From contig OZ251446.1 of assembly GCA_965242495.1 (NCBI GenBank), positions 2,232,001 to 2,296,000 of the forward strand: DNA of 64,000 nt, given 5' to 3'. The translations under genes and the position numbers were made by a program. Source of the stretch: CBDESN01 sp965242495. GTDB taxonomy: Bacteria > Pseudomonadota > Alphaproteobacteria > MPNO01. Under the pieces are notes generated by a model. The model was not told the DNA's origin, ran no database searches, and worked only from the letters and a program-made list of their open reading frames with translations. Positions within the stretch are counted from its first letter, which is position 1. Every line of letters begins with the position of its first letter. Of the stretch, positions 16,736 through 26,525 are shown piece by piece.

Positions 16736-16861
16736 ATGAAAGTCCTTAACTCGCTGAAGACCGCCAAGCGGCGCGACCGGTATTGCCGGATCGTGAAGCG
16801 CCGCGGCCGCGTCTACGTCATCAACAAGAAGAACCCGCGCTACAAGGCGCGCCAGGGCTGA
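16736..16861 (+). CDS. rpmJ: 50S ribosomal protein L36
   Basis: A 41-residue basic protein starting MKVLNSLKTAKRRDRYCR and ending KNPRYKARQG, which is the alphaproteobacterial L36 pattern (MK-RNSLKS-K-RH-DC ... INK-NPR-KARQG). It binds 23S rRNA in the large subunit. This version keeps a single Cys and lacks the four-ligand zinc site of the longer L36 type, as usual in this class. It lies 63 bp after MITE copy 1 and 25 bp before glcD. Confidence 0.93.
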   Translation: MKVLNSLKTAKRRDRYCRIVKRRGRVYVINKKNPRYKARQG

Positions 16862-16886
16862 CGGTCGGGGCGCCGGGCGCAGGCCC

Positions 16887-18374
16887 ATGCGCATGCCCGC
16901 CCCGGATGCGGGCGTCCTGTCGCGGCGCCGCGAGATCGTCGCGGATCTGCGGGCGATCGTCCCCGGCGAGGGCGTGATCGACGACCCGGACGAGCTCCGC
17001 GCCTATGAATGCGACGCGCTGACCGCCTATCGCCAGCGGCCCCTGGCGACGGTGCTGCCCGAGACGACGGAGCAGGTGGCGCGGGTGATGCGCTACTGCC
17101 ATGAGGGGCGGATCAAGATCGTCCCGCGCGGCGCCGGGACGTCGCTCTCCGGCGGCGCGCTGCCGCTGGGCGACGGCATCCTGCTGGGGCTCGGCAAGTT
17201 CAACCGCATCCTCGAAGTGGACCTCGACAACCGCTGCGTCGTGGCGCAGCCCGGCGTGACCAACCTCGCGATCACCCAGGCGGTCGAACGATACGGTTTC
17301 CACTACGCGCCCGACCCGTCGAGTCAGATCGCCTGCACCATCGGCGGCAACGTCGCCGAGAATTCGGGCGGCGTGCACTGCCTCAAATACGGGCTGACGA
17401 CCAACAACCTGCTCGGGCTGGAGCTGGCGCTGACCGACGGCCAGCTGCTGCGCCTCGGCGGCAGGCATCTCGACGGCGCGGGCTACGACCTGCTGGGCCT
17501 GGTGACCGGCTCGGAGGGGCTTCTGGCGGTGATTACCGAGGTCACCGTGCGCATCCTGCGGAAGCCCGCCGCGGCCAGGGCGCTGCTGATCGGCTTTCCC
17601 TCGACCGCGGCCGCGGGCGACTGCGTCGCCGCCGTCATCGCCGACGGCATCATCCCGGGCGGCATGGAGATGATGGACAAGCCCGCGATCAACGCGGCCG
17701 AGGACTTCGTCGCCGCCGGCTATCCGCGCGAGGCCGAGGCGCTGCTCATCGTCGAGGTCGATGGCGGGGTCGCCGACGTGGAGTCGCTCGGCGACCGACT
17801 GCGCGAAATCGCCGCCAGCCACGGCGCGACCTCGATCCGCGCCAGCGGCGACGAAGACGAGCGGCTGCGGTTCTGGGCCGGACGCAAGGCCGCCTTCCCC
17901 GCGGTCGGGCGGCTCTCGCCCGACTATTTCTGCATGGACGGCACGATTCCCCGCCGCCGCCTGCCCGAGGTGCTGACGCGGATGGCCGAGATGTCGTCGC
18001 GCTACGGGCTTCGCGTCGCCAACGTGTTCCACGCCGGCGACGGCAACCTGCATCCGCTGATCATGTACGACGCCAACCGGCCGGGCGAGTTGGAGAAGGC
18101 CGAGGCGTTCGGCGCCGAAATCCTCCGGCTCTGCGTCGAGGTCGGCGGCGTGCTCACCGGCGAGCACGGGGTCGGGGTGGAAAAGCGCGACCTGATGGAA
18201 ACGATGTTCGACGAGGACGACCTCAAGCAGCAGCAACGGGTCAAATGCGCCTTCGATCCCCGGCAGCTGCTGAACCCGGGCAAGATGTTCCCGACGCTTC
18301 ACCGCTGCGCCGAATTGGGCCGCGTCCACGTCCATGGCGGGCAGACGCGCTTCCCGGACCTGCCGCGCTTCTGA
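16887..18374 (+). CDS. glcD: glycolate oxidase subunit GlcD (FAD-binding)
   Basis: A 495-residue flavoprotein of the VAO/PCMH family. The FAD-binding segment PRGAGTSLSGGALPLGDG (about residue 75) and CTIGGNVAENSGG are characteristic, and the C-terminal cap ends with NVFHAGDGNLHP and LTGEHGVGVEKR. GlcD oxidises glycolate to glyoxylate and passes electrons to the GlcE/GlcF subunits and the quinone pool. It is the first gene of a glcDEF operon with 18-bp and 15-bp gaps to the next two genes. Confidence 0.94.
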   Translation: MRMPAPDAGVLSRRREIVADLRAIVPGEGVIDDPDELRAYECDALTAYRQRPLATVLPETTEQVARVMRYCHEGRIKIVPRGAGTSLSGGALPLGDGILLGLGKFNRILEVDLDNRCVVAQPGVTNLAITQAVERYGFHYAPDPSSQIACTIGGNVAENSGGVHCLKYGLTTNNLLGLELALTDGQLLRLGGRHLDGAGYDLLGLVTGSEGLLAVITEVTVRILRKPAAARALLIGFPSTAAAGDCVAAVIADGIIPGGMEMMDKPAINAAEDFVAAGYPREAEALLIVEVDGGVADVESLGDRLREIAASHGATSIRASGDEDERLRFWAGRKAAFPAVGRLSPDYFCMDGTIPRRRLPEVLTRMAEMSSRYGLRVANVFHAGDGNLHPLIMYDANRPGELEKAEAFGAEILRLCVEVGGVLTGEHGVGVEKRDLMETMFDEDDLKQQQRVKCAFDPRQLLNPGKMFPTLHRCAELGRVHVHGGQTRFPDLPRF

Positions 18375-18392
18375 GTCGGCGCGACCCGCCGC

Positions 18393-19607
18393 ATGAGCGC
18401 CGCGCCGGCGAACGAAGACGGGGTGCGCGATGCGGTGGCCGGCGCGCTGGCCGCGGCGACGCCGCTGGAGGTCGTCGGCGCCGGATCGAAGCGTTCGCTC
18501 GGCCGCCCCATGCCGGGCGCGCGGCCGCTCCGACTCGGCCGCCTCGCCGGCATCCCGCTCTACGAACCCGACGAGCTGGTCATGACCGCCCTGGCGGGGA
18601 CGCCGCTGGCGCAGATCGAGGCGCGGCTCGGCCAGCACGGGCAGCGCCTGGCCTTCGAACCGCCGGATTACGCCAAGCTGCTCGGCGGCGCGCCCGGGCG
18701 TTCGACCATCGGCGGCGTCATGGCCTGCAACCTGTCGGGGCCGGGGCGCATCCGGGCGGGCGCGGCCCGCGACCATCTGCTCGGCATTCGCGCCGTAAGC
18801 GGCCGCGGCGAACTGTTCAAATCGGGCGGCCGCGTAGTGAAGAACGTCACCGGCTACGACATGTGCAAGCTGCTGGCCGGGTCGTTCGGCACCCTCGCGG
18901 TGATGACCGAACTCACCTTCAAGGCGCTGCCGGCGCCCGAGAAGACCCGCACGCTGCTGCTGTTCGGCCTCGACGACGCGCCGGCCGTCGCCGCGATGAC
19001 CGGGGCGCTCAACGGCCCCGGCGACGTTTCCGCGGCGGCGCATCTGCCGCGCGCCCTGGCGGCCTCGTCGGCCGTGGGCTACGTCCGCGAAGCCGGGGCG
19101 CCGGTCACGGCGCTTCGCATCGAGGGAAGCGCCGCCTCCGTCGCGCCGCGTTTCGCCGCGCTGCGCGCCGCGCTGTCGGAGGAGGGGCCGTTGGAGGAGC
19201 TGCACGGCCGCAACTCCGCAACCTTCTGGCGCGAGGTGGCCGACGCCGCTCCGCTGGCCGACGACGACGGGCGCGTCGTCTGGCGCCTCTCCGCGCCGCC
19301 CGCTGCAGGGGCGAAGATCGTCGCCGCGCTGCGCCGCCGGACGGAGATCGACGCCTATTACGACTGGGGCGGCGGGCTGATCTGGATCGCCGCCGCCGAC
19401 GAGGATTCGGGCGGCGAAACGCTGCGGGCGGCCATCGCGCCCCATGGCGGGCACGCCCTCCTGGTGCGGGCGAACGCGGATCGGCGCGCGCGCCTGCCCG
19501 TCTTCCAGCCGCAGCCGCCGGGTCTCGCGGGGCTGACGGCGCGGATCAAGGATTCCTTCGATCCGGGCCGCATCCTCAACCCCGGCCGCATGTATGACGG
19601 GCTATAA
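18393..19607 (+). CDS. glcE: glycolate oxidase subunit GlcE
   Basis: A 404-residue FAD-binding subunit, shorter than GlcD. Typical segments are APGRSTIGGVMACNLSGPGR and SGGRVVKNVTGYDMCKLLAGSFGTL. It lacks the GEHGVG end of GlcD, as expected for GlcE. It works with GlcD and GlcF as membrane-associated glycolate dehydrogenase. Length and order match the usual operon. Confidence 0.93.
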   Translation: MSAAPANEDGVRDAVAGALAAATPLEVVGAGSKRSLGRPMPGARPLRLGRLAGIPLYEPDELVMTALAGTPLAQIEARLGQHGQRLAFEPPDYAKLLGGAPGRSTIGGVMACNLSGPGRIRAGAARDHLLGIRAVSGRGELFKSGGRVVKNVTGYDMCKLLAGSFGTLAVMTELTFKALPAPEKTRTLLLFGLDDAPAVAAMTGALNGPGDVSAAAHLPRALAASSAVGYVREAGAPVTALRIEGSAASVAPRFAALRAALSEEGPLEELHGRNSATFWREVADAAPLADDDGRVVWRLSAPPAAGAKIVAALRRRTEIDAYYDWGGGLIWIAAADEDSGGETLRAAIAPHGGHALLVRANADRRARLPVFQPQPPGLAGLTARIKDSFDPGRILNPGRMYDGL

Positions 19608-19622
19608 CGCGGGACGCGCCCG

Positions 19623-20930
19623 ATGCAGACCGGCTTCACCCTGGCCCAACTCGCCGACCCCGAGATTCGGGACGCCGATTCGATCCTGCGATCCTGCGTC
19701 CATTGCGGCTTCTGCAACGCGACTTGTCCGACCTATCTGCTGACCGGAGACGAGCTCGACGGGCCGCGCGGGCGGATCTATCTGATCAAGGACATGCTGG
19801 AGACCGGCCGGGCACCGTCGGCCAAGGTAGTCACCCACATCGACCGCTGCCTGTCCTGCCTGTCCTGCATGACCACCTGCCCGTCCGGCGTGCATTACAT
19901 GCATCTCGTCGACCGCGCCCGGCGCGACATCGAGCGGACCTTCCGCCGACCGCTCGCCGACCGCTGGCTGCGATGGCTGCTCGCCCGCGTGCTGCCGCGC
20001 CCCGGCCGCTTCCGGCTGGCGCTCCGGGCGGCGCGGCTGGCGCGGCCCGTGCGCGGGCTGCTAGGCCGCCGGTTGCGGGCGATGCTGGCCCTCGCGCCCG
20101 CCCGCCCGCATCGGCCCGCCCGCGCCGGTCCGCGGCGCGGCGTCTCTCGCGCCGAGGGCGCGCGCCGCGGGCGCGTCGCACTGCTCGCCGGCTGCGTCCA
20201 GCAGACGCTCGCGCCCGGCATCGACGACGCCGCGACCCGCCTGCTCAACCGGCGCGGGTACGACGTGCTGGTGGCGAAGGGCTCGGGTTGCTGCGGCGCG
20301 CTGACCCACCATCTGGGGCAGGACGAGCCCGCCCTCGACGCGGCGCGGCGCAACGTCGCCGCCTGGTCGGGCGAGATCGCGGCGGGCGGGCTCGACGCCG
20401 TCGTCGCCACCGCCGCCGGCTGCGGAACCATGGTCAAGGATTACGGCTTCCTGCTGCGGCGCGATCCGCAATGGGCGGAGCGGGCGGCGCAGATCGCCGG
20501 GATGGCGCGCGACGTGAGCGAGCTTCTCGACGGCTCCGGCCTGACGGCGGGCGGCGATGCGCCGGGCCTTCGCGTCGCCTACCAAGCCGCCTGCTCGCTG
20601 CGCCACGGCCAGGGGGTGGACGCCGCGCCCAAACGCCTGCTGACCGCGGCCGGCTACGACGTCTGCGAACCCGCCGAGGCGCATCTCTGCTGCGGCTCGG
20701 CCGGGGCCTACAACATCCTCCAGCCCGACATCGCCGGGCGATTGCGGGCGCGCAAGGCGGCCGCGCTCGAAGCCCTGTCGCCGGACGCGGTCGCGACCGG
20801 CAACGTGGGCTGCATGATGCAGCTCGGGCAGGCGACGGCGGTCCCGGTCGTCCATGTGGTGGAACTGCTCGACTGGGCGACCGGCGGCCCCCGGCCCGAT
20901 ACGCTCGCCGGCGCGGCCAAAGCGAGATGA
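19623..20930 (+). CDS. glcF: glycolate oxidase iron-sulfur subunit GlcF
   Basis: A 435-residue protein with two ferredoxin-type 4Fe-4S motifs near the N-terminus (CVHCGFCNATCP and CLSCLSCMTTCP) and two CCG-type cysteine domains later (GCCGALTHHLG, LCCGSAGAYNILQ). It carries electrons from the flavin subunits to the membrane quinone pool. A basic proline- and arginine-rich linker (about residues 110-185) separates the halves. Its stop overlaps the start of the TPR gene as ATGA. Confidence 0.94.
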   Translation: MQTGFTLAQLADPEIRDADSILRSCVHCGFCNATCPTYLLTGDELDGPRGRIYLIKDMLETGRAPSAKVVTHIDRCLSCLSCMTTCPSGVHYMHLVDRARRDIERTFRRPLADRWLRWLLARVLPRPGRFRLALRAARLARPVRGLLGRRLRAMLALAPARPHRPARAGPRRGVSRAEGARRGRVALLAGCVQQTLAPGIDDAATRLLNRRGYDVLVAKGSGCCGALTHHLGQDEPALDAARRNVAAWSGEIAAGGLDAVVATAAGCGTMVKDYGFLLRRDPQWAERAAQIAGMARDVSELLDGSGLTAGGDAPGLRVAYQAACSLRHGQGVDAAPKRLLTAAGYDVCEPAEAHLCCGSAGAYNILQPDIAGRLRARKAAALEALSPDAVATGNVGCMMQLGQATAVPVVHVVELLDWATGGPRPDTLAGAAKAR

Positions 20931-21481
20931 AGCGGCTCGTCGCCTGGCTCGCGACCGCGGCGACGCTGACCGTAGCCCTGCCGGGGGCCGCGTCGCAGAC
21001 CGATCCCCGGCTGGACGGGCTGTTCGCCCGTCTCAAGGCGGCGCGCGACGGGGCCGAGGCGGACCGCATCGAACAGGCGATCTGGCGGTTGTGGCACGCC
21101 TCGGGCGACGCCGCCGTCGATGGCGTCATGGGGCGCGGGCTCGAGGCTCTGGCGCGGCGCGACTATCTGGCTGCGCTGGAGGCTTTCGACGCCGTCGTCC
21201 GGGCTGCGCCGGACTTCGCCGAAGGCTGGAACAAGCGGGCTACGGCCTATTATCTGCTCGGCGGCTACGACGCCTCCGCCGCCGACATTGAGCGGACGCT
21301 GGCCCTGGAGCCGCGGCATTTCGGCGCGCTCTCGGGCCTCGGCCTGGTGCGGCTCGCACAGGGCGACGAACGAGCGGCCCTCGATGCGTTCGAACGCGCA
21401 CTCGCGGCGCATCCGCATCTGCCGGGCGCCGAGACTCACATCCGGGCGTTGCGGGAGAAGCTCGGCGGCCGCGCCATCTGA
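20927..21481 (+). CDS. exported TPR protein of unknown function
   Basis: A 184-residue protein with a signal peptide (MKRLVAWLATAATLTVALPGAASQ) and at least three tetratricopeptide repeats, for example DYLAALEAFDAVVRAAPDFAEGWNKRA, of which the motif positions A-A-G-Y--A form the usual helix pairs. Predicted periplasmic, probably a protein-protein interaction scaffold. The ATGA overlap with glcF shows co-transcription, but homologues with this layout follow many unrelated operons, so a role in glycolate oxidation is not implied. Confidence 0.75.
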   Translation: MKRLVAWLATAATLTVALPGAASQTDPRLDGLFARLKAARDGAEADRIEQAIWRLWHASGDAAVDGVMGRGLEALARRDYLAALEAFDAVVRAAPDFAEGWNKRATAYYLLGGYDASAADIERTLALEPRHFGALSGLGLVRLAQGDERAALDAFERALAAHPHLPGAETHIRALREKLGGRAI

Positions 21482-21564
21482 GTCGTCCGGGCCGCGCGTT
21501 CCGGCCCTGGGCCGGCGATCGAAACAATCTCCGCACCGGCGGCGCGTCGTCCGAGTCGCCCGCG

Positions 21565-22530
21565 TCACCCGTTCCGACCGGCGGCGAAGCGCGGGAACAG
21601 GCGCTCGGCGTTGCCGCGCTCCATCGCAGCGCGGGCGGGCCCGTCGAAGCCGGCGAAGGCGTCGGTCGCCGCGGCTTCGGCGGCGATCACGTCGCCGGGC
21701 ACATAGGGGTTGTCGGTGCCGAACAGGATCCGATCCGGGTCCGCCAGCCGCCGGAGGGCGGCCAGCATCGCCGCGTCCCCCGACAGCGCCGTGTCGTAAT
21801 ACAGCCGCCGGAGATAGGCCAGGGCGCCCTCCGGGTATTTCTCGACGAACGAGGTGAGGCGGTCGAAGATCGCGATCCGGTGGGCGAGGAACGGGATCGC
21901 GCCGCCAGCGTGCGACAGGATGAAGCGGATGCCGGGAAGATCCGCGAGCACCCCCTCGAACAGCAGGTTGGCGACCGCCTTGGTCGTCTCCAGCGGGTAT
22001 TCGAGGATCGCGCTCGGGATCGTCCAACCGGCCTGGACGCTCCGCGGCGGAATCGTCGGGTGGATGAACGCCGCCGCGCCGCGCCGGTCGAGCTCCTCAT
22101 AGACCGGGCGATAGTCGGGATGGCCGACATAGCGGTCGTCCACCGCCGTGAGATGGACGACGCCGTCGAGGGCGAGCCGGTCCAGCGCGTGCTCGATCTC
22201 GGCCAGCGCGGCGTCCACGTCGGGGAGCGGCAGGCAGGCGAAGCCCCCGAACCGCCCCGGATGCCGCGCCGCCAGGTCGGCGAGATATTCGTTGCAGCGG
22301 CGCGCGAGATCGCGCGTCTGCGCCGCATCGCCGTAATAGATGCCGGGCGCGGAGAAGGACAGGATCGCCGTCGCGATCCCGAGTTCATCCATCAACCCGA
22401 GCGACTGCGCCGGCGACCAGTCGGGAAACTTTCCATAGGCGGTTCCGGTGCGGCCGATGGCGCGCTGCGGATCACGGAAGAATTGCGGCAGCACGTGATG
22501 GTGGACGTCGATCCGGTCGCCTCCCGCCAT
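21565..22530 (-). CDS. amidohydrolase-2 family decarboxylase/hydrolase (ACMSD-like)
   Basis: A 321-residue TIM-barrel metal enzyme of the aminocarboxymuconate-semialdehyde decarboxylase-related family. The N-terminal metal motif is DVHHHVLP, the mid motif is FILSHAGGAIPFLAHR and the end motif is RILFGTDNPY with the last metal Asp. Members cut C-C bonds or hydrolyse lactones in aromatic breakdown. It follows the ThDP-enzyme gene by 86 bp on the same strand, so the two may handle successive steps of one carboxylic-acid pathway; substrate unknown. Confidence 0.8.
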   Translation of the reverse strand: MAGGDRIDVHHHVLPQFFRDPQRAIGRTGTAYGKFPDWSPAQSLGLMDELGIATAILSFSAPGIYYGDAAQTRDLARRCNEYLADLAARHPGRFGGFACLPLPDVDAALAEIEHALDRLALDGVVHLTAVDDRYVGHPDYRPVYEELDRRGAAAFIHPTIPPRSVQAGWTIPSAILEYPLETTKAVANLLFEGVLADLPGIRFILSHAGGAIPFLAHRIAIFDRLTSFVEKYPEGALAYLRRLYYDTALSGDAAMLAALRRLADPDRILFGTDNPYVPGDVIAAEAAATDAFAGFDGPARAAMERGNAERLFPRFAAGRNG

Positions 22531-22616
22531 GTCTCGATCCTCCGTTGGGCCGCGTGCGGCGGCGATCGTGGCGAGGTCCGGCGCGCGCGTCGAGTCCGGG
22601 CGTCGTCGGCGACGGA

Positions 22617-24224
22617 TCAGAACTGCGCGGCGTACTGCGCCGGGTCGATCCGCGCCCCGACGACGCGCGGAACGCCGGCCTGACGCTCGCCCAGGAGCGC
22701 CGCCTCCAGCCCCGCCCGGCTGTCCGCCTCGATGCCCTCGCAGCCCATCGACTCGGCGAGCCGGACGATGTCCGTCGCCTCGAACCTGGTTCCCCAGCTC
22801 GGATATTGACGCGCCATCTGCTTGATCTCGATCCGGTTCAGGCCGTCGTCGCAGAAGACGATCACCGTGAGATCGAGTCCGAGGCTCGCGGCCCGGCGCA
22901 ATTCGCCCTGCACCATCGCGAGGCCGCCATCGCCGATGAACGCGACCGTCGGGCGACCCGGCCGGAGGAGCTGCGACGTCATGCCCGCGGGCAGCGCATA
23001 GCCCATCGACGAGAGGCCGTTGCTCATCAGCAGGCCGCCCGGTTCGAAGGTCGTCCAGCCCTGCCCGACCAGCAGCTTGTGCGAGCCCACGTCGGCGGTG
23101 GCGCAGGTCTCGCGCGGCAGTGCGGCGCGGGCGACGTCGACCACGTCGGTCGGGTTGAGCGCGCCCGCCACCCGGCCGGCGTAATAGCGGCCGGCGAGCG
23201 CGTCGCGATGGCGCGCGACCTCGGCTTCGGGCCATTTCTCCGCGCCGTCGAGCGCATCCGTCAGCCCGTCCAGCCATGCGGCGATCGGCCCGACCAGCTC
23301 CATGTCGGCGCCGTAGACCTGATCGGTGTTGGGGGTGGAATCGATATGGATCACCGGGGCCGCCGGCCGCCATGGCTTGATCAGCTCCACCGGATCGAAC
23401 CCGACGGCGAGGACGAGGTCGGCCCGGTCGAGGAAGTCCCGGACGCAGTCGCCGCAGGCCATGTCGATCACGCCGGCGAAGTAGGGATGGTCCTCGGGGA
23501 CGACCCCCTTGGCCATCGGCGAGACCACGATGGGACAGCCCGCCCGCTCGGCGAGACGGACCAGGGCCGGGCCCGCCCGCGCCCGAACCGCCGACATGCC
23601 CGCCACCGCGACGGGCCGCGACGCGCGGTCGAGCAGCCGCGCCGGGTCGGGCGCTTCCCCGCCGGCGACGGCGAAGCGGACCGGCTGCTCGATCGCCACC
23701 GTCGGCGGCGGCCGGATCTCGGCGTCGCAGGCCTCCGCGCCCACTACGTCGGCCGGGGTGGTGAGGTGGACCGGACCGGGACGTTCGGCGACCGCGACCC
23801 GGAGCGCCCGCCGCATCACGCCGGCGACCGCGTCGGGCCGGATCTCCGCCGTCCACTTGCTGACCGGCGCGAACAGCCGGCCGTGGTCGAGCACCTGATG
23901 GGTGAAGCCGTGCAGCCGAGCGCTCTCGATCTGGCCGGAGAGGGCGATCATCGGCGCCCGGTCGAGATACGCGCTCGCCACGGCGTTGACCAGGTTCGAC
24001 GAGCCGGGCCCCAGGGTCGAGACGCAGACGCCGGGGCGGCCGGTGATCTGTCCGTAGGCCTCGGCCATCAGCCCCGCCGTGCCCTCGCGCGTGGCGAGCA
24101 CGAAGGCGAGACCTTCCCGCCGCGCCGCTTCCAGCAGCTCGACGTTGGGGTCGCCGGGATAGCCGAACAGATGGCCGACCCCGGCCGCGGACAGGAATTT
24201 CACGATGACGTCGGAGGTGTTCAT
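22617..24224 (-). CDS. acetolactate synthase-like ThDP-dependent enzyme
   Basis: A 535-residue enzyme with the three ThDP-superfamily domains: an N-terminal Pyr domain (GVGHLFGYPGDPNVELLEAA; catalytic Glu in ATREGTAGLMAEAYG), a central FAD/ADP-type domain, and a C-terminal PP domain with GDGGLAMVQGELRRA...CDDGLN. It resembles biosynthetic acetolactate synthase catalytic chains but is about 30-60 residues shorter and no small regulatory subunit gene is adjacent, so a catabolic keto-acid decarboxylase or carboligase role is more likely. It is divergent from the MmgE/PrpD gene. Confidence 0.8.
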   Translation of the reverse strand: MNTSDVIVKFLSAAGVGHLFGYPGDPNVELLEAARREGLAFVLATREGTAGLMAEAYGQITGRPGVCVSTLGPGSSNLVNAVASAYLDRAPMIALSGQIESARLHGFTHQVLDHGRLFAPVSKWTAEIRPDAVAGVMRRALRVAVAERPGPVHLTTPADVVGAEACDAEIRPPPTVAIEQPVRFAVAGGEAPDPARLLDRASRPVAVAGMSAVRARAGPALVRLAERAGCPIVVSPMAKGVVPEDHPYFAGVIDMACGDCVRDFLDRADLVLAVGFDPVELIKPWRPAAPVIHIDSTPNTDQVYGADMELVGPIAAWLDGLTDALDGAEKWPEAEVARHRDALAGRYYAGRVAGALNPTDVVDVARAALPRETCATADVGSHKLLVGQGWTTFEPGGLLMSNGLSSMGYALPAGMTSQLLRPGRPTVAFIGDGGLAMVQGELRRAASLGLDLTVIVFCDDGLNRIEIKQMARQYPSWGTRFEATDIVRLAESMGCEGIEADSRAGLEAALLGERQAGVPRVVGARIDPAQYAAQF

Positions 24225-24335
24225 CGCCGGAGCGCGGTCATGGCGCCGCGGTTATAGCAAATCCGCGGAGCCGCGTTGCGCCGTCGCCGCCGCCGGGCGA
24301 TAAACGAGGCGGCCGGGGGGACCGGAAGCCGCGGG

Positions 24336-25730
24336 ATGGGCGGGGACATCGCCGAAGAGATCGCCGGGGAAATCGCCGACTTCGCCGCGGGCGCGCGCCA
24401 TGGCGACGCGCCGGCCGAGGTCGTCGAGCGCGTCAAGGCCCACATCCTCGACGCCGCGGGCCTCGCTCTGTGCGGCGCCCGCGCCCGCGCCTCCGAGATC
24501 GTGCGGGCGCACGTCGCCGGGCTCGGCTGCCGCGCCGCCGCCTCCGTGTTCGGCGGCGACCTGCGCACCGCGCCGCGTTTCGCCGCCCTCGCCAACGCCG
24601 CCGCCATCCATGCCGACAATTTCGACGATACCAACCCGCAGGCCTCGCCCGACCGCAACGGCGGAATCCACGCCACCGGCCCGGTGCTGGCGGCGGCGCT
24701 CGCCGCGGGCGAGGCGGCGGGACAGCCCGGCCGGTCGCTGCTGGAAGCCTGTCTGGTCGGGGTCGAGATCGCCTGCAAGCTGAACCACGCAATCGGCGCC
24801 CGGCATTTCGAGGCCGGCTATCACCCGACGGCGACGCTCAACACGTTCGGCGCCGCGGCCGCGGCGGGCCGGATGCTGGGGTTGGACGCGGCGCGGATAC
24901 GCCATGCGCTGGGCGTCGCGGCGAGCCGCGCCGGCGGAGTGCGGGCGAATTTCGGCGCGCTGACGGAGCCGCTGCACAGCGGACATGCGGCGGAGTGCGG
25001 CGTCGCGGCGGCCGAGCTCGCCGCTCTCGGCCTGACCGCGGCGCCCGACGCCCTCGACGGCCGGTTCGGTTTTCTCCGCGCCGCGGGCGACGGCTTCGAC
25101 TCCGGCGTCGTGGCCGGCCGGCTCGGCGCGCCCTGGGCGTTCGACGATCCCGGCATGTGGATCAAGCCCTACCCGAACGGCGCGCTGACCCATCCGGCGA
25201 TGACCCTGCTGCTCGATCTGATCGAAGAAGACGACGTGCGGGCGGACCGGGTAGCGCATATCCGGGTCGCCACCAACCGGCGGGTCGCCGACACGCTGGT
25301 CCACGACCGCCCCCGGACCGCGCTCGAGGCCAAGTTCTCGATGCCGTTCGCCCTGGCGATGATCCTCCTGGAGCGGCGCGCGGGTCTCGCCGCCTTCGCC
25401 GACGAGGTCGTAGTCCGCCCCGACGTCCGGGCGGCGATGGAGAAGATCGAATACGCGCCCTACGAGGCGGCCGAGCCCGGCTACACCAACGTCACCACGC
25501 TGATCGATCTCGCGCTGACCGACGGGCGCACCCTCTCCGGTCGCGCCGATTTCGGCAAGGGCGGCACGGAACGGCCGATGTCGCCCGCCGAGATCCGCGA
25601 CAAGTTCCGCGACTGCGCCGCCGCCGCCCGCTGGCCGGACGACAAGACGACGGCGCTGACGGAGACCATAGCCCGGCTGGAGGAGCTGGACGACCTGCGC
25701 CGCTTGACGCGGCTTCTGTGCGCGGGCTGA
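24336..25730 (+). CDS. MmgE/PrpD family protein
   Basis: A 464-residue helical protein of the 2-methylcitrate dehydratase/cis-aconitate decarboxylase/iminodisuccinate epimerase fold. Family features include HADNFDDTN near residue 95, GYHPTATLNTFGAAAAA and KPYPNGALTHPAM. The ATG at 24336 begins close to the conserved AEEIADFA region; an upstream in-frame start would add an unlikely Arg-rich tail. The true substrate of most members is unknown, and there is no methylcitrate cycle gene nearby. Confidence 0.8.
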   Translation: MGGDIAEEIAGEIADFAAGARHGDAPAEVVERVKAHILDAAGLALCGARARASEIVRAHVAGLGCRAAASVFGGDLRTAPRFAALANAAAIHADNFDDTNPQASPDRNGGIHATGPVLAAALAAGEAAGQPGRSLLEACLVGVEIACKLNHAIGARHFEAGYHPTATLNTFGAAAAAGRMLGLDAARIRHALGVAASRAGGVRANFGALTEPLHSGHAAECGVAAAELAALGLTAAPDALDGRFGFLRAAGDGFDSGVVAGRLGAPWAFDDPGMWIKPYPNGALTHPAMTLLLDLIEEDDVRADRVAHIRVATNRRVADTLVHDRPRTALEAKFSMPFALAMILLERRAGLAAFADEVVVRPDVRAAMEKIEYAPYEAAEPGYTNVTTLIDLALTDGRTLSGRADFGKGGTERPMSPAEIRDKFRDCAAAARWPDDKTTALTETIARLEELDDLRRLTRLLCAG

Positions 25731-25784
25731 GGGGAAAAGCGACGATCGAGCGATCATCGGCGGGCGGCCCCGCCGCGCACGTCG

Positions 25785-26525
25785 TCACTCGGTGGCGAGC
25801 CGAAGGGTGGCGCCGCCATCGGCCACGACCGCCTGGCCGGTCGTGTACGGCGTCTGCTCGCCGTCGGCCAGAAAACAGATCGTGGGAGCGATCTGCTCCG
25901 GCGAAGCGACGAAGCCCAAGGGCGTGCGGTCGATCAGCTCGCGGAGATTGCCTTCGGCGCCGCCGGGATGCGATCGCCTGGACAAGCCCTGCCGCAGCAT
26001 TCGCGTATCGACCGCGCCGGGAAGGACGGCGTTGCATCTGATTCCGTCGGCGGCGAGTTCGAGCGCCGCCGACCGCGTGAGGGCGGAGAGCGCGCCCTTG
26101 GTTACGGCGTAGGCGGCGGTATTGGCCGACGTCGCGATGGCGTGCGCCGAGCCGACGTTGACCACCGCGCCCCGGGCCGCCGCCAGCAGCGGGTGCGCCT
26201 CGCGGATGCATTGAAAGGCGCTGCGGAGGTTCACCCTCATCAGCCGTTCCCAGTCGGCGTCGGTGGTGTCGAGCAGCGATCTGTCGAGGCCAACGGCGGC
26301 ATTGTTCACCAGCCCCGACAGGGACCCTTCGTCGGACAGACGGGCAAACAGGGCGGCGACTTCGCCGTCGGCGCCCAGATCCGCCGGCTCGAAGCGGTCG
26401 ACGGCGAGGTCCGGCTCCGGCTCCTGGTTGTCGACGCCGATCACCCGCCAACCCCGCCGGGCGAAGGCGGCCGCCGCGGCCCGGCCGATCCCGCCGCACG
26501 CGCCGGTGACGACGACCCGTCTCAC
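25785..26525 (-). CDS. SDR family oxidoreductase
   Basis: A 246-residue classical short-chain dehydrogenase with the nucleotide-binding TGACGGIGRAAA, the NNAAVG strand, catalytic Ser in VNVGSAHA and Tyr-Lys in YAVTKGALSAL. A C-terminal DGGATLRL segment is typical. The GTG start at 26525 overlaps the stop of the dehydrogenase gene upstream (GTGA). It is the last gene of a four-gene operon with a glycosyltransferase and a CMP-sugar synthetase-like gene, so it probably reduces or epimerises a sugar-acid precursor; that is inference. Confidence 0.85.
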   Translation of the reverse strand: MRRVVVTGACGGIGRAAAAAFARRGWRVIGVDNQEPEPDLAVDRFEPADLGADGEVAALFARLSDEGSLSGLVNNAAVGLDRSLLDTTDADWERLMRVNLRSAFQCIREAHPLLAAARGAVVNVGSAHAIATSANTAAYAVTKGALSALTRSAALELAADGIRCNAVLPGAVDTRMLRQGLSRRSHPGGAEGNLRELIDRTPLGFVASPEQIAPTICFLADGEQTPYTTGQAVVADGGATLRLATE